Assembly (NCBI GenBank): GCA_023453335.1
Contig: JAEXTU010000454.1
Coordinates: 1-9,569 of the forward strand
Direction: 5' to 3'
DNA length: 9,569 nt
From: Pseudomonadota bacterium
Lineage (GTDB): Bacteria > Desulfobacterota > Desulfovibrionia > Desulfovibrionales > Desulfovibrionaceae
The notes under the pieces were generated by a model, which searched no databases, was not told the origin of the DNA, and saw only the letters and a list, made by a program, of their open reading frames with translations. A program made the position numbers and the translations under genes. Of this stretch, positions 1 to 6,424 are shown in pieces. Each line of letters begins with the position of its first letter. Position 1 is the stretch's first letter.

Positions 1-683
1 CCAACGTGTGCTCCCAGGCCCGCAAGATGGAGCGCATCTCCTACGACGAGATGTTGGAGTTCGCCAGCATGGGGGCCAAGGTGCTGCAGATCCGCTCCGT
101 GGAATTCGCCAAGAAATACGGCGTGACGGTCCACGTGCGCTCGAGCTTTTCCGACGAGGAAGGGACCTACGTCACCCAGGAGGACGCAAGCATGGAAGCA
201 GTGCTGGTTTCCGGCGTGGCCTACGACAAGGACCAGGCCCGGGTCACGGTGACCGACGTGCAGGACCGCCCCGGCATCGCCGCGGCCCTGTTCTCCCCCC
301 TGGCCGACGCCGGCATCGTGGTGGACATGATCATCCAGAACACCAGCCGCCAGGGCGAGACGGACATGACCTTCACCGTGTCCCGCGGCGAGCTGGCCGA
401 AACCCTGAACATCATCGAGGGGCTCAAGCCCCAGATCGGCTACGCCGAGATCCTCACCGACCGCAACGTGTGCAAGGTCTCGGTCATCGGCGTGGGCATG
501 CGCAACCACTCGGGCGTGGCCTCCCGCATGTTCCAGGCCCTGCGCGACGAAAACATCAACATCCTCATGATCGCCACCTCGGAGATCAAGGTGACCTGCC
601 TCATCGAGGAGAAGTACACCGAACTGGCGGTGCGTGCGTTGCACGACAAGTTCGGGCTGGAGAACGGCCCCGCAAAAGTGTGA
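1..683 (+). CDS. lysC: Aspartokinase (aspartate kinase), C-terminal part, 5' truncated by window
   Basis: Aspartokinase phosphorylates L-aspartate to 4-phospho-L-aspartate, the first step towards lysine, methionine and threonine, in the cytoplasm. The window begins inside the gene; the first complete codon is at position 3 and the reading frame ends in TGA at 681-683. The visible 226 residues contain the end of the kinase domain (ARKMERISYDEMLEFASMG, then VLQIRSVEFAKKY, typical of bacterial LysC). These are followed by a linker and two ACT domains: about residues 75-145 (VTVTDVQDRPGIAAALF) and 155-220 (VSVIGVGMRNHSGVASRMF, then MIATSEIKVTCLIE). Tandem ACT domains bind lysine and/or threonine for feedback inhibition; which effector applies here cannot be read from this fragment. 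cimA follows after 10 bp and is probably cotranscribed. An internal start (see the separate entry) suggests alpha2beta2-type subunits. The family assignment is secure. Confidence 0.95.
   Translation, partial: NVCSQARKMERISYDEMLEFASMGAKVLQIRSVEFAKKYGVTVHVRSSFSDEEGTYVTQEDASMEAVLVSGVAYDKDQARVTVTDVQDRPGIAAALFSPLADAGIVVDMIIQNTSRQGETDMTFTVSRGELAETLNIIEGLKPQIGYAEILTDRNVCKVSVIGVGMRNHSGVASRMFQALRDENINILMIATSEIKVTCLIEEKYTELAVRALHDKFGLENGPAKV
178..183 (+). promoter_or_regulatory. Internal ribosome binding site within lysC
   Basis: A perfect AGGAGG lies inside the lysC coding frame, 8 nt before an in-frame ATG at 192-194. Such spacing and match are as good as any real gene start in this window, and better than the one used by cimA. 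It sits exactly at the kinase/ACT linker, where the beta-subunit start is known in several aspartokinases. Confidence 0.65.
192..683 (+). CDS. lysC: Probable aspartokinase beta subunit from internal in-frame start (163 aa)
   Basis: Seen in the sequence: an in-frame ATG at 192 behind a perfect AGGAGG would yield a 163-residue protein made only of the two ACT domains, starting MEAVLVSGVAYDKDQARVTV. Known from the family: in Bacillus subtilis aspartokinase II and Corynebacterium glutamicum LysC, the same gene makes a full-length alpha chain and an in-frame beta chain of about this size. The C. glutamicum beta chain begins with a very similar segment (MEEAVLTGVA...). Inference: this organism also makes an alpha2beta2 enzyme, the beta chain providing the regulatory ACT dimer. 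It is not a separate gene, but a nested product of lysC sharing its stop codon. Confidence 0.6.
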   Translation: MEAVLVSGVAYDKDQARVTVTDVQDRPGIAAALFSPLADAGIVVDMIIQNTSRQGETDMTFTVSRGELAETLNIIEGLKPQIGYAEILTDRNVCKVSVIGVGMRNHSGVASRMFQALRDENINILMIATSEIKVTCLIEEKYTELAVRALHDKFGLENGPAKV

Positions 684-693
684 GGGCGGCCCC

Positions 694-2316
694 ATGCAGA
701 AGATCGACGTCTACGACACCACCCTGCGCGACGGCACCCAGGCCGAGGAGATCAACCTCTCCACCGGGGACAAGGTGCGCATCGCCCGCAAGCTCGATGA
801 GTTGGGCGTGGACTACATCGAGGGCGGATGGCCGGGCTCCAATCCCACCGACCGTAAGTTCTTCAAGGAAATAGCGGCGTATGAACTGAAGTACAGCCGC
901 ATCGCGGCCTTCGGCAGCACCCACCAGCCGGCCAACGCCCCGGAAACCGACCCCAACCTGAAGGCGTTGGTGGAGTCCGGCGCACCGGTAGCCACCATCT
1001 TCGGCAAGTCCTGGGACCTGCACGTGACCGAGGCCCTTCGCGTCGAACTTCCTCGCAACCTGGAGATCATCGCCGGCTCGGTGGCCTTCCTGCGCCCCCA
1101 CTTCACCGAGGTGTTCTACGACGCCGAGCACTTCTTCGACGGGTACAGGGACAACCCGGACTACGCCCTGGAGACCCTGCGCCGCGCCCATGCGGCCGGG
1201 GCCGACGTGCTGGTGCTTTGCGACACCAACGGCGGCACCCTGCCCGCCGAGGTGCGCAAGATCGTCACCGCGGTGAAGAAGGCCCTGCCCAAGGCGCGGC
1301 TGGGCATCCACTCCCACAACGACTCCGAGACCGCGGTGGCCAACTCCGTGGAGGCCGTGGCCTGCGGCTGCGTCCAGGTGCAGGGCACCATGAACGGGTT
1401 CGGCGAACGCTGCGGCAACGCCAACCTCTGCTCCATCATCCCCAACCTGGAGCTGAAAAGCGGCGGCAAATACCGCTGCCTGCCCGCGGGCAACCTCAAG
1501 CACCTCACCGGGGTGAGCAACTTCGTGAACGAGGTGGCCAACCTGCGCTCCTTCATGCGCCAGCCCTTCGTGGGCCGCTCGGCCTTCGCCCACAAGGGTG
1601 GCATCCACGTGAGCGCGGTGCTGCGCAATCCCCGCACCTACGAGCACATCCCGCCCGAGGCCGTGGGCAACGAGCAGCGGGTGCTGCTCTCGGATCTGGC
1701 CGGCCGCAGCAACATCATGTTCATGGCCCGCAAGTACGGCTACGACCTGGACAAGAACGACGCCCAGGTCATGGACCTCTTGGCCGAGGTCAAGGAGCGG
1801 GAGAGCCTGGGCTACGAGTACTCCGCGGCCGAGGCCTCCTTCGAGCTCTTGTTCTTCCGCACCATGGGCTGGACCAAGAGCTATTTCAAGCTCATGTCCT
1901 TCCGGGTCACCGACGTGATGCAGGAGGACGGCCGCGACCCCTTCATCGAGGCCACGGTCATGGTCAAGGTCCGGGGCAGCGTGGTGCACACCGCGGCCAC
2001 CGGCCAGGGCCCGGTCAACGCCCTGGACAACGCCCTGCGCTCGGCCCTGGCCAGCTCCTACCCCAACCTGGCGGAGATGCGCCTGGCCGACTTCAAGGTG
2101 CGGGTCCTGCCCGGGGCGGTGCGCGACGCCGGGGGCACGGCCTCGGTGGTGCGGGTGCTCATCGAGAGCGCGGACAAGACCTCCCGCTGGACCACGGTGG
2201 GGGTGTCCCACGACGTGATCCAGGCCTCTTGGCGCGCCCTGGTGGACTCCATCACCTACAAGCTCTTCAAGGACGATCCCAAGAAGTGGCCCAACAAGGC
2301 CCTCAAGAAGAAGTGA
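694..2316 (+). CDS. cimA: (R)-citramalate synthase
   Basis: Condenses pyruvate with acetyl-CoA to give (R)-citramalate, the first step of the threonine-independent route to 2-oxobutyrate and isoleucine. The 540-residue protein has an HMGL-like TIM barrel at about residues 1-275. The signature DTTLRDGTQ is at 8-16, with D13 the likely metal ligand. HSHND at 206-210 supplies metal ligands H206 and H208, GFGERCGNANL is at 235-245, and GGIHVSAV is at 302-309. A LeuA-type C-terminal regulatory domain (about 375-535) follows. The length and the start (IDVYDTTLRDGTQAEEINLS) fit the long citramalate synthase group known from Geobacter and Desulfovibrio, not LeuA or NifV; a homocitrate synthase-like role is a less likely alternative. 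The ATG at 694 was chosen because the motif-bearing N-terminus begins there and GAGGG at 682-686 precedes it, overlapping the lysC stop. The regulatory domain probably senses isoleucine (family knowledge). Confidence 0.92.
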   Translation: MQKIDVYDTTLRDGTQAEEINLSTGDKVRIARKLDELGVDYIEGGWPGSNPTDRKFFKEIAAYELKYSRIAAFGSTHQPANAPETDPNLKALVESGAPVATIFGKSWDLHVTEALRVELPRNLEIIAGSVAFLRPHFTEVFYDAEHFFDGYRDNPDYALETLRRAHAAGADVLVLCDTNGGTLPAEVRKIVTAVKKALPKARLGIHSHNDSETAVANSVEAVACGCVQVQGTMNGFGERCGNANLCSIIPNLELKSGGKYRCLPAGNLKHLTGVSNFVNEVANLRSFMRQPFVGRSAFAHKGGIHVSAVLRNPRTYEHIPPEAVGNEQRVLLSDLAGRSNIMFMARKYGYDLDKNDAQVMDLLAEVKERESLGYEYSAAEASFELLFFRTMGWTKSYFKLMSFRVTDVMQEDGRDPFIEATVMVKVRGSVVHTAATGQGPVNALDNALRSALASSYPNLAEMRLADFKVRVLPGAVRDAGGTASVVRVLIESADKTSRWTTVGVSHDVIQASWRALVDSITYKLFKDDPKKWPNKALKKK

Positions 2317-3146
2317 ACCCCGTGGCGGCCGCCCGCCTGAGCGTGCTCTGCGACAACGAGGCCCTGCCCGGCTTTGCAGCCGAGTGGGGCCTCTCCATCT
2401 GCATCGAGACCCCCGGGAGCCGCCGCGTGCTCTGGGACGCGGGCAAGACCGGCCTGTTCCTGGACAACGCCGAGAGGCTGGGCCTGGACCTTTCCCGTCT
2501 CGACGCCGCAGCCTTGTCGCACGGCCACTACGACCACGGGGATGGACTGCCCTTGCTCCGCTCCCGGGCGGGCTACGCAGGCCCCATCCACGTACATCCC
2601 GGCCACGCCCAGGCCCGGTACGCCCGTGAAAAGGACGGAAGCATTCGCGGGGTGGGCCTGTCCCCCGAGGCCCGGACGGCCCTGGCCGGGTTCGTGCCGG
2701 TACAGGGAGTCGCGGTGATCGTCCCCGGCCTCACCATGCTCTGCCCCATCCCCCGACGGGAGGGTCTGGCCACGGCCACGGCCGGGCTCTTCACGGACCC
2801 GGCCGGAAAGACGAGCGACGCCCTGCCCGACGACGCCTGCCTGGTCCTCGACGCCCCGACCGGGCCAGTGCGCGTCCTGGGCTGCTGCCATAGCGGCCTG
2901 GCCAACACCCTGGCCCAGGTCCGGGACGCCCTGGGCCTCGGCCGCCTGGCCGCGGTGGTGGGCGGCCTGCACCTGTACGCCGCGGACTGCGCCACCCGGG
3001 CTGAGGCCCGGGACACCCTGCGCGCAAGTGGGGCCGGACGCATTCATCCTGGCCACTGCACCGGCCGGGAGGCCGCGCTGTGGTTGGCCCGGGAACTGCC
3101 CGGCCGGGTCTTCCCCCTGGCCGCGGGCCAGGTGCTGGAGTTCTAG
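2313..3146 (+). CDS. Metallo-beta-lactamase-fold metal-dependent hydrolase (COG1237 type)
   Basis: A 277-residue cytoplasmic protein without signal peptide. The metal-binding motif HGHYDHGDGL is at 70-79 (H70, H72, D74, H75). Further conserved blocks are WDAGKTGLFLDNAERLG (41-57), GCCHSG (190-195, H193), VGGLHLY (216-222, H220) and HPGHCTG (245-251, H248). The GC-HSG / GG-H / HCTG combination is characteristic of COG1237, a group that includes proteins annotated as dihydropterin ribofuranosylaminobenzene phosphate synthases and uncharacterised hydrolases. The substrate cannot be told from sequence. Start choice: GTG at 2313 overlaps the cimA stop as GTGA, suggesting translational coupling; a second GTG at 2322 is possible, and both lack a strong Shine-Dalgarno. 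Position as the last gene of lysC-cimA may reflect cotranscription only; no metabolic link to amino-acid synthesis is visible. Confidence 0.85.
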   Translation: MNPVAAARLSVLCDNEALPGFAAEWGLSICIETPGSRRVLWDAGKTGLFLDNAERLGLDLSRLDAAALSHGHYDHGDGLPLLRSRAGYAGPIHVHPGHAQARYAREKDGSIRGVGLSPEARTALAGFVPVQGVAVIVPGLTMLCPIPRREGLATATAGLFTDPAGKTSDALPDDACLVLDAPTGPVRVLGCCHSGLANTLAQVRDALGLGRLAAVVGGLHLYAADCATRAEARDTLRASGAGRIHPGHCTGREAALWLARELPGRVFPLAAGQVLEF

Positions 3147-3399
3147 CCCCGGCTCCGGGAACCCGGCCGCACCCTGTCATTTTTTCCGCATCATTCCGGA
3201 CCCATCCGACAGGCTCGTCCCGCAAACCCCGCCACCACTGGCCGGGAACGGGTGTTGCAAGCCGGAGCCAGGCCCGGCCGCACGGCCAAGGGGCGCTTAG
3301 GCTGGATTCTTCGGGAATTTCAGGGTACGCTGCCCCAGCCCGGGAATCCGCTCGCGCGAAACGGCTCCGGTTGAGCCAGGACCCCAACGTCGTCGGCCC
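3147..3399. other. 253-bp gene-free spacer
   Basis: Holds no convincing gene on either strand. Just after the hydrolase stop there is a small GC inverted repeat (CCGGG-AA-CCCGG, 3155-3166) and, 13 nt later, a six-T run at 3180-3185; the spacing is too wide for a good intrinsic terminator. The reading frame of the downstream gene is closed by TAG at 3298-3300. No sigma70-like promoter with acceptable spacing was found upstream of 3400, so how that gene is transcribed is unclear. Confidence 0.5.
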
Positions 3400-4953
3400 A
3401 TGGAAGACACCTTTCTCGCCTGGCTGGAAAAGATCGTGTCCTGCCTGGAATGCCTTGGCCGGGGCATGTACCGGTTGTGCCTGTGCGCCCAGCGCATCGA
3501 AGTCGGTCTGGACCGTGTTCCGGACCGAGTCCGTGCGTTCGCGGTCCGGGTCCGGCATGCGGCGCAGCGGGTGCGCGGCGACGCAGCCGAGGACTGGCGC
3601 GTGGCCTGCCTGGTGGCCCGCACCCTGTGGCGACCGGTGCGTAGCCAGGCCCTCCTGGCCTGGGACGAGATCGCGCCACGCCTGCCCCAGGCGCCCAGCC
3701 TCCGGCTGCCCACGGTGCTGGGCGGATGCCTGCTCCTGGTGTTCTGGATCGAGCTGGCGGTCTTGCGGGCCATCATTCCCGGCCCGCCCCCGCTTCCGGC
3801 CGAAGCTGCGGCCACGGCCGCGGCCACGGACCTGGACCCCGCCTACCTGAACAACGTGGAGAGCCTGCTGGCCGAGTTCTGGCGCTACCCCCGGCCCACC
3901 CCAGGCATCTCGCCCCTGCCTGTGCCCCTGGCCGGCCTCCTGGACCACGATCCGTCCCAGCCGTCCCTGCCCGGGGTGGCCGGGGACGGGATGTACCATC
4001 CCCTGCTCGCCCTGCTGGACTTCCCGGGAGCGGCCCGCTACTCGGCCTTCACCCGCGCCGCGCCGCTGCCCTCGGTGCGCCTGGCCGTGCGGCGCTACGA
4101 GGTGCGGCGGCCGGTGGACCACCAGGCCTTCCACCCCCTGGACAAGGAGGCCCTGCTGGCGGCCAGCGGCCCCTACCTGGGCCAGGCCTTCGCCATGGTG
4201 GATTCCGTGTCTCCCGCGCCCGAGACGCGCCCGGCCGCGACCACGGTCCTGGCTGCGGCCCCCCGCGTCCTGCCGGCCGTGGCCCTGGCCCCGCGCCTGG
4301 GGCCGCTCCCCCTGGGCCAGCTCTCGGCCCTGTTCGAATCCGGCGACCACGGGGTGCACGCCATCGGCTGGGACTCTCGCGGCGGCACCTCCTACGGCAA
4401 GTACCAGATGTCCTCGCTCATGGGCACCATGGACAAGTTCATCGCCTTCCTGCGGGAGCGCGCGCCGCAGTGGGGTTCGCGCCTGGGCAACTCCGGTCCC
4501 GCGGACACCGGCGGGGTGTTCGGGGCCATGCCCCGGGCCTGGAAGAGCATCGCCGAGGAGGACCCCACCCGCTTCGAGCGGCTCCAGGACAGCTTCATCC
4601 ACTCCGAATACTACTCGCCCACGGTCCAGGCCATCAGCGCCGAAACCGGCCTGGACGTGAACGCCCACCCGGCGGTGATGCGCGAGGTGCTCTGGAGCAC
4701 CGCGGTGCTGCACGGCCCCACCGGCGGGGCGGAGATCTTCATCGAGGCCGCCCGCCGGGTGCGCGACCAGCCCGCCCGCAGCTACAACCGTGCCCTGCTG
4801 GAAGAGGTCTTCCGGGAGCGGGCGCGGCGCATCAGCCGTTCCGGCAACCCCAAGGAGGATATCCTCCGCCGCCGGTTGCAGATGGAAAAGGAACTGGCCC
4901 TGACCATGCTCGGTTCCCCGAGCGCCCCGATCCAGCTCTCGGACCGGCTGTGA
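3400..4953 (+). CDS. Membrane-anchored protein with periplasmic VgrG3-like lysozyme domain
   Basis: 517 residues, in four parts. (1) An Arg-rich, probably helical cytoplasmic region (1-100) with a Cys cluster (C15, C18, C27, C29). (2) One hydrophobic segment at about 104-127 (GGCLLLVFWIELAVL), which by the positive-inside rule puts the N-terminus in the cytoplasm. (3) A Pro/Ala-rich low-complexity periplasmic region, about 128-305. (4) A C-terminal domain, about 306-500, with LSALFESGDHG, SYGKYQMSS and MGTMDKFIAFL. This last pattern resembles the lysozyme-like C-terminal domain of type VI effector VgrG3 and related phage endolysin-type proteins; E313 is the likely general acid and Y335-Q336 line the cleft. 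Inference: an inner-membrane-tethered peptidoglycan hydrolase. The ATG at 3400 is the only usual start after the in-frame stop at 3298-3300, apart from internal GTG 3436 or ATG 3466; its Shine-Dalgarno is poor. No type VI or phage genes are nearby. The gene is certain; the enzymatic function is moderately supported. Confidence 0.75.
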   Translation: MEDTFLAWLEKIVSCLECLGRGMYRLCLCAQRIEVGLDRVPDRVRAFAVRVRHAAQRVRGDAAEDWRVACLVARTLWRPVRSQALLAWDEIAPRLPQAPSLRLPTVLGGCLLLVFWIELAVLRAIIPGPPPLPAEAAATAAATDLDPAYLNNVESLLAEFWRYPRPTPGISPLPVPLAGLLDHDPSQPSLPGVAGDGMYHPLLALLDFPGAARYSAFTRAAPLPSVRLAVRRYEVRRPVDHQAFHPLDKEALLAASGPYLGQAFAMVDSVSPAPETRPAATTVLAAAPRVLPAVALAPRLGPLPLGQLSALFESGDHGVHAIGWDSRGGTSYGKYQMSSLMGTMDKFIAFLRERAPQWGSRLGNSGPADTGGVFGAMPRAWKSIAEEDPTRFERLQDSFIHSEYYSPTVQAISAETGLDVNAHPAVMREVLWSTAVLHGPTGGAEIFIEAARRVRDQPARSYNRALLEEVFRERARRISRSGNPKEDILRRRLQMEKELALTMLGSPSAPIQLSDRL

Positions 4954-4989
4954 CCTCCCGGGCCGCACCGGCATGGCAAAACGCCCGGC

Positions 4990-5018
4990 TTGCCTGGATT
5001 CCCAGACCCGGCTATGCT
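4990..5018 (+). promoter_or_regulatory. Putative sigma70-type promoter of the receiver-TPR gene
   Basis: TTGCCT (4990-4995) and TATGCT (5013-5018) are separated by 17 bp; each matches the -35/-10 consensus at four of six positions. The pair lies 28 bp before the start codon in a 93-bp intergenic gap that is noticeably more AT-rich near the -10 than its surroundings. A Shine-Dalgarno GAGAGGAG (5036-5043) follows 3 nt before the ATG. Confidence 0.5.
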
Positions 5019-5046
5019 ATGTTCACCAGTCTCTTGAGAGGAGCGA

Positions 5047-6399
5047 ATGGCCCCTGACCTTTCCGCACCCATCCTGGTGGTGGACGACAAAGCCGGCCAG
5101 GATGCCCTGCTCGCAGCCCTGCACGCCACGGGATACACCACGGTCCTGGTGGCGGAGAACGCCCCCGCCGCCTGGAAGCTCCTGCACCAGTCGCCGGTGA
5201 AGCTGGTCATCTGCGAACTGGTCATGCCCCAGATCACCGGCATCCACCTCTTGCGCAAGATCCGGGCGGACAACGCCCTGGCCAGCCTGCCGGTCATCAT
5301 CATGTCCGCGGCCAAGGACCCCCGCCTCATCTCCGCGGCGGTGTCCTCCGGGGCCACCGACTTCATGGTCAAGCCCTTTGACCAGGAGACCCTGGAACGC
5401 AAGGTGGCCGCGGCCTTCACCCCGCGCGTCCCCATGCCCCCGGGGCAGAAGCGCCTGCTCGACGCCGGGGAGAAGCTCATCGAGCAGTACCGCTACGACG
5501 ACGCGGTCAAGATATTCACCAAGGCTCTCAAGGACGACCCCCTGCTGGCCGCGGCCTACCACGGCCTGGCCCGCATCTTCAAACTCAAGAACGACAAGGC
5601 CAAGCACCGCGCCTTCCTGGAGCGGGCGGTCCAGGTCTATGCCCAGACCGAAAAGTTCGCGGAGGCCGAGGAGCTCTTCAAGGACCTGCGCAAACACTAC
5701 CCGGATGCGGCCAACCCCTTCAAGGCCGCGGGCGAGGCCAACTTGGCCGCGGGCAAGCCCCAGGAGGCGGCCCAGGCCTTTCTCAAGGCCCTGGACATCA
5801 CCCCTGACGACCCGGACTTGGATATCAAGCTGGCCGAGGCCTACAAGGCGGCGGGCGACGAGGAAAAATCCCTGGGCGCGGTCATGAAGGTGCTCAAGAG
5901 GCAGGACGTCTCCCCCGAGGGCCGGGGAATCTATGCCGCCCTCACCGGAGAGGACTGGGACGCCAACCCCGGCAGCCTGGCCGGCAAGAAGCGCCAGGCC
6001 GACGAGGAAGAGTACGAGAAGAAGGGCACCGTGAAGTTCTGGACCCCGGACCTGCTGGTGGCTGTCAAGGGCCGCCAGAACATGCCCATCGTGGCCATGA
6101 GCCCCTCCACCGCGACCTTCTCCTCCCTGGACCAGGAGTTCGCTGCCGACGAGGTCCTTGACTTCGACATCGTGCGCCTGGACGAGAGCGGCCAGCCCAA
6201 CATCGAGCTGGCCGGCCTCAGGGCCAAGGTGGAGAAGACCAGCGCCTCGGCGGTCAAGGTCATCCTGGACCCCCAGGTCAAGGAGAAGCGCAAGGAGGAG
6301 ATCATGGCCCTCATCCTTGCGGCCCAGGTGCGGGTCAAGGAGGAGATCAAGAAGATGGGCAACGTCAAGGACTTCGAAGTCGACATGCTGTTCATGTAA
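5047..6399 (+). CDS. Receiver-TPR protein with atypical (Glu) phosphorylation site
   Basis: 450 residues, cytoplasmic. Residues 7-122 form a CheY-like receiver: acidic pair D13/D14, S87 (in IIMSAAK) and K109 (VKPF) are present at canonical positions. The phosphoacceptor position, however, is E57 (ICELVMP, where DxxMP is normal). Residues about 135-285 carry TPR-like helical repeats (for example DDAVKIFTKALKDDP, FAEAEELFKDLRKHYP, PQEAAQAFLKALDITPDDP) for protein-protein contacts. Residues about 326-410 form a beta-rich region (GTVKFWTPDLLVAV, PIVAMSPSTATF, IELAGLRAKVEKTSASAVKVIL) that may be a degenerate PilZ domain; the RxxxR c-di-GMP signature is not apparent. A charged helix ends the protein. 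There is no DNA-binding domain or histidine kinase partner in the window. The role is unknown; it could act as a phosphorylation-independent scaffold. The ATG at 5047 has a strong Shine-Dalgarno 3 nt upstream. The receiver and TPR calls are firm, PilZ tentative. Confidence 0.88.
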   Translation: MAPDLSAPILVVDDKAGQDALLAALHATGYTTVLVAENAPAAWKLLHQSPVKLVICELVMPQITGIHLLRKIRADNALASLPVIIMSAAKDPRLISAAVSSGATDFMVKPFDQETLERKVAAAFTPRVPMPPGQKRLLDAGEKLIEQYRYDDAVKIFTKALKDDPLLAAAYHGLARIFKLKNDKAKHRAFLERAVQVYAQTEKFAEAEELFKDLRKHYPDAANPFKAAGEANLAAGKPQEAAQAFLKALDITPDDPDLDIKLAEAYKAAGDEEKSLGAVMKVLKRQDVSPEGRGIYAALTGEDWDANPGSLAGKKRQADEEEYEKKGTVKFWTPDLLVAVKGRQNMPIVAMSPSTATFSSLDQEFAADEVLDFDIVRLDESGQPNIELAGLRAKVEKTSASAVKVILDPQVKEKRKEEIMALILAAQVRVKEEIKKMGNVKDFEVDMLFM

Positions 6400-6424
6400 C
6401 AGTCTGCAATTCTTATTCTATTTT
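6400..6424. other. Short AT-rich spacer between convergent genes
   Basis: The 25 bp between the two convergent stop codons are strikingly AT-rich in a 70% GC region, with a T run at 6419-6426 running into the next gene's stop. I could not find a stem-loop, so it is not called as an intrinsic terminator, although a bidirectional transcription end here would make sense. Confidence 0.4.

Noticed and set aside
601..2211. Very long open frame on the minus strand opposite cimA
   Set aside because: Repetitive G/A/H/V/L-rich composition typical of a high-GC antisense shadow; cimA on the plus strand has clear family motifs.
3155..3185. Possible intrinsic terminator after the metallo-hydrolase
   Set aside because: The inverted repeat is only 4-5 bp with a tiny loop and the T run starts 13 nt later; the geometry does not fit.
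3400..4953. Interpretation as a type VI secretion effector or phage endolysin
   Set aside because: No VgrG, PAAR, Hcp, immunity, holin or phage structural genes nearby, and the protein has an internal membrane anchor with a cytoplasmic N-terminus.
2791..4974. A 727-codon minus-strand open frame across the spacer and the lysozyme-like gene
   Set aside because: Low-complexity Arg/Gly/Pro/Gln-rich translation with no recognisable domain, crossing two well-supported plus-strand regions; a GC-driven artefact.
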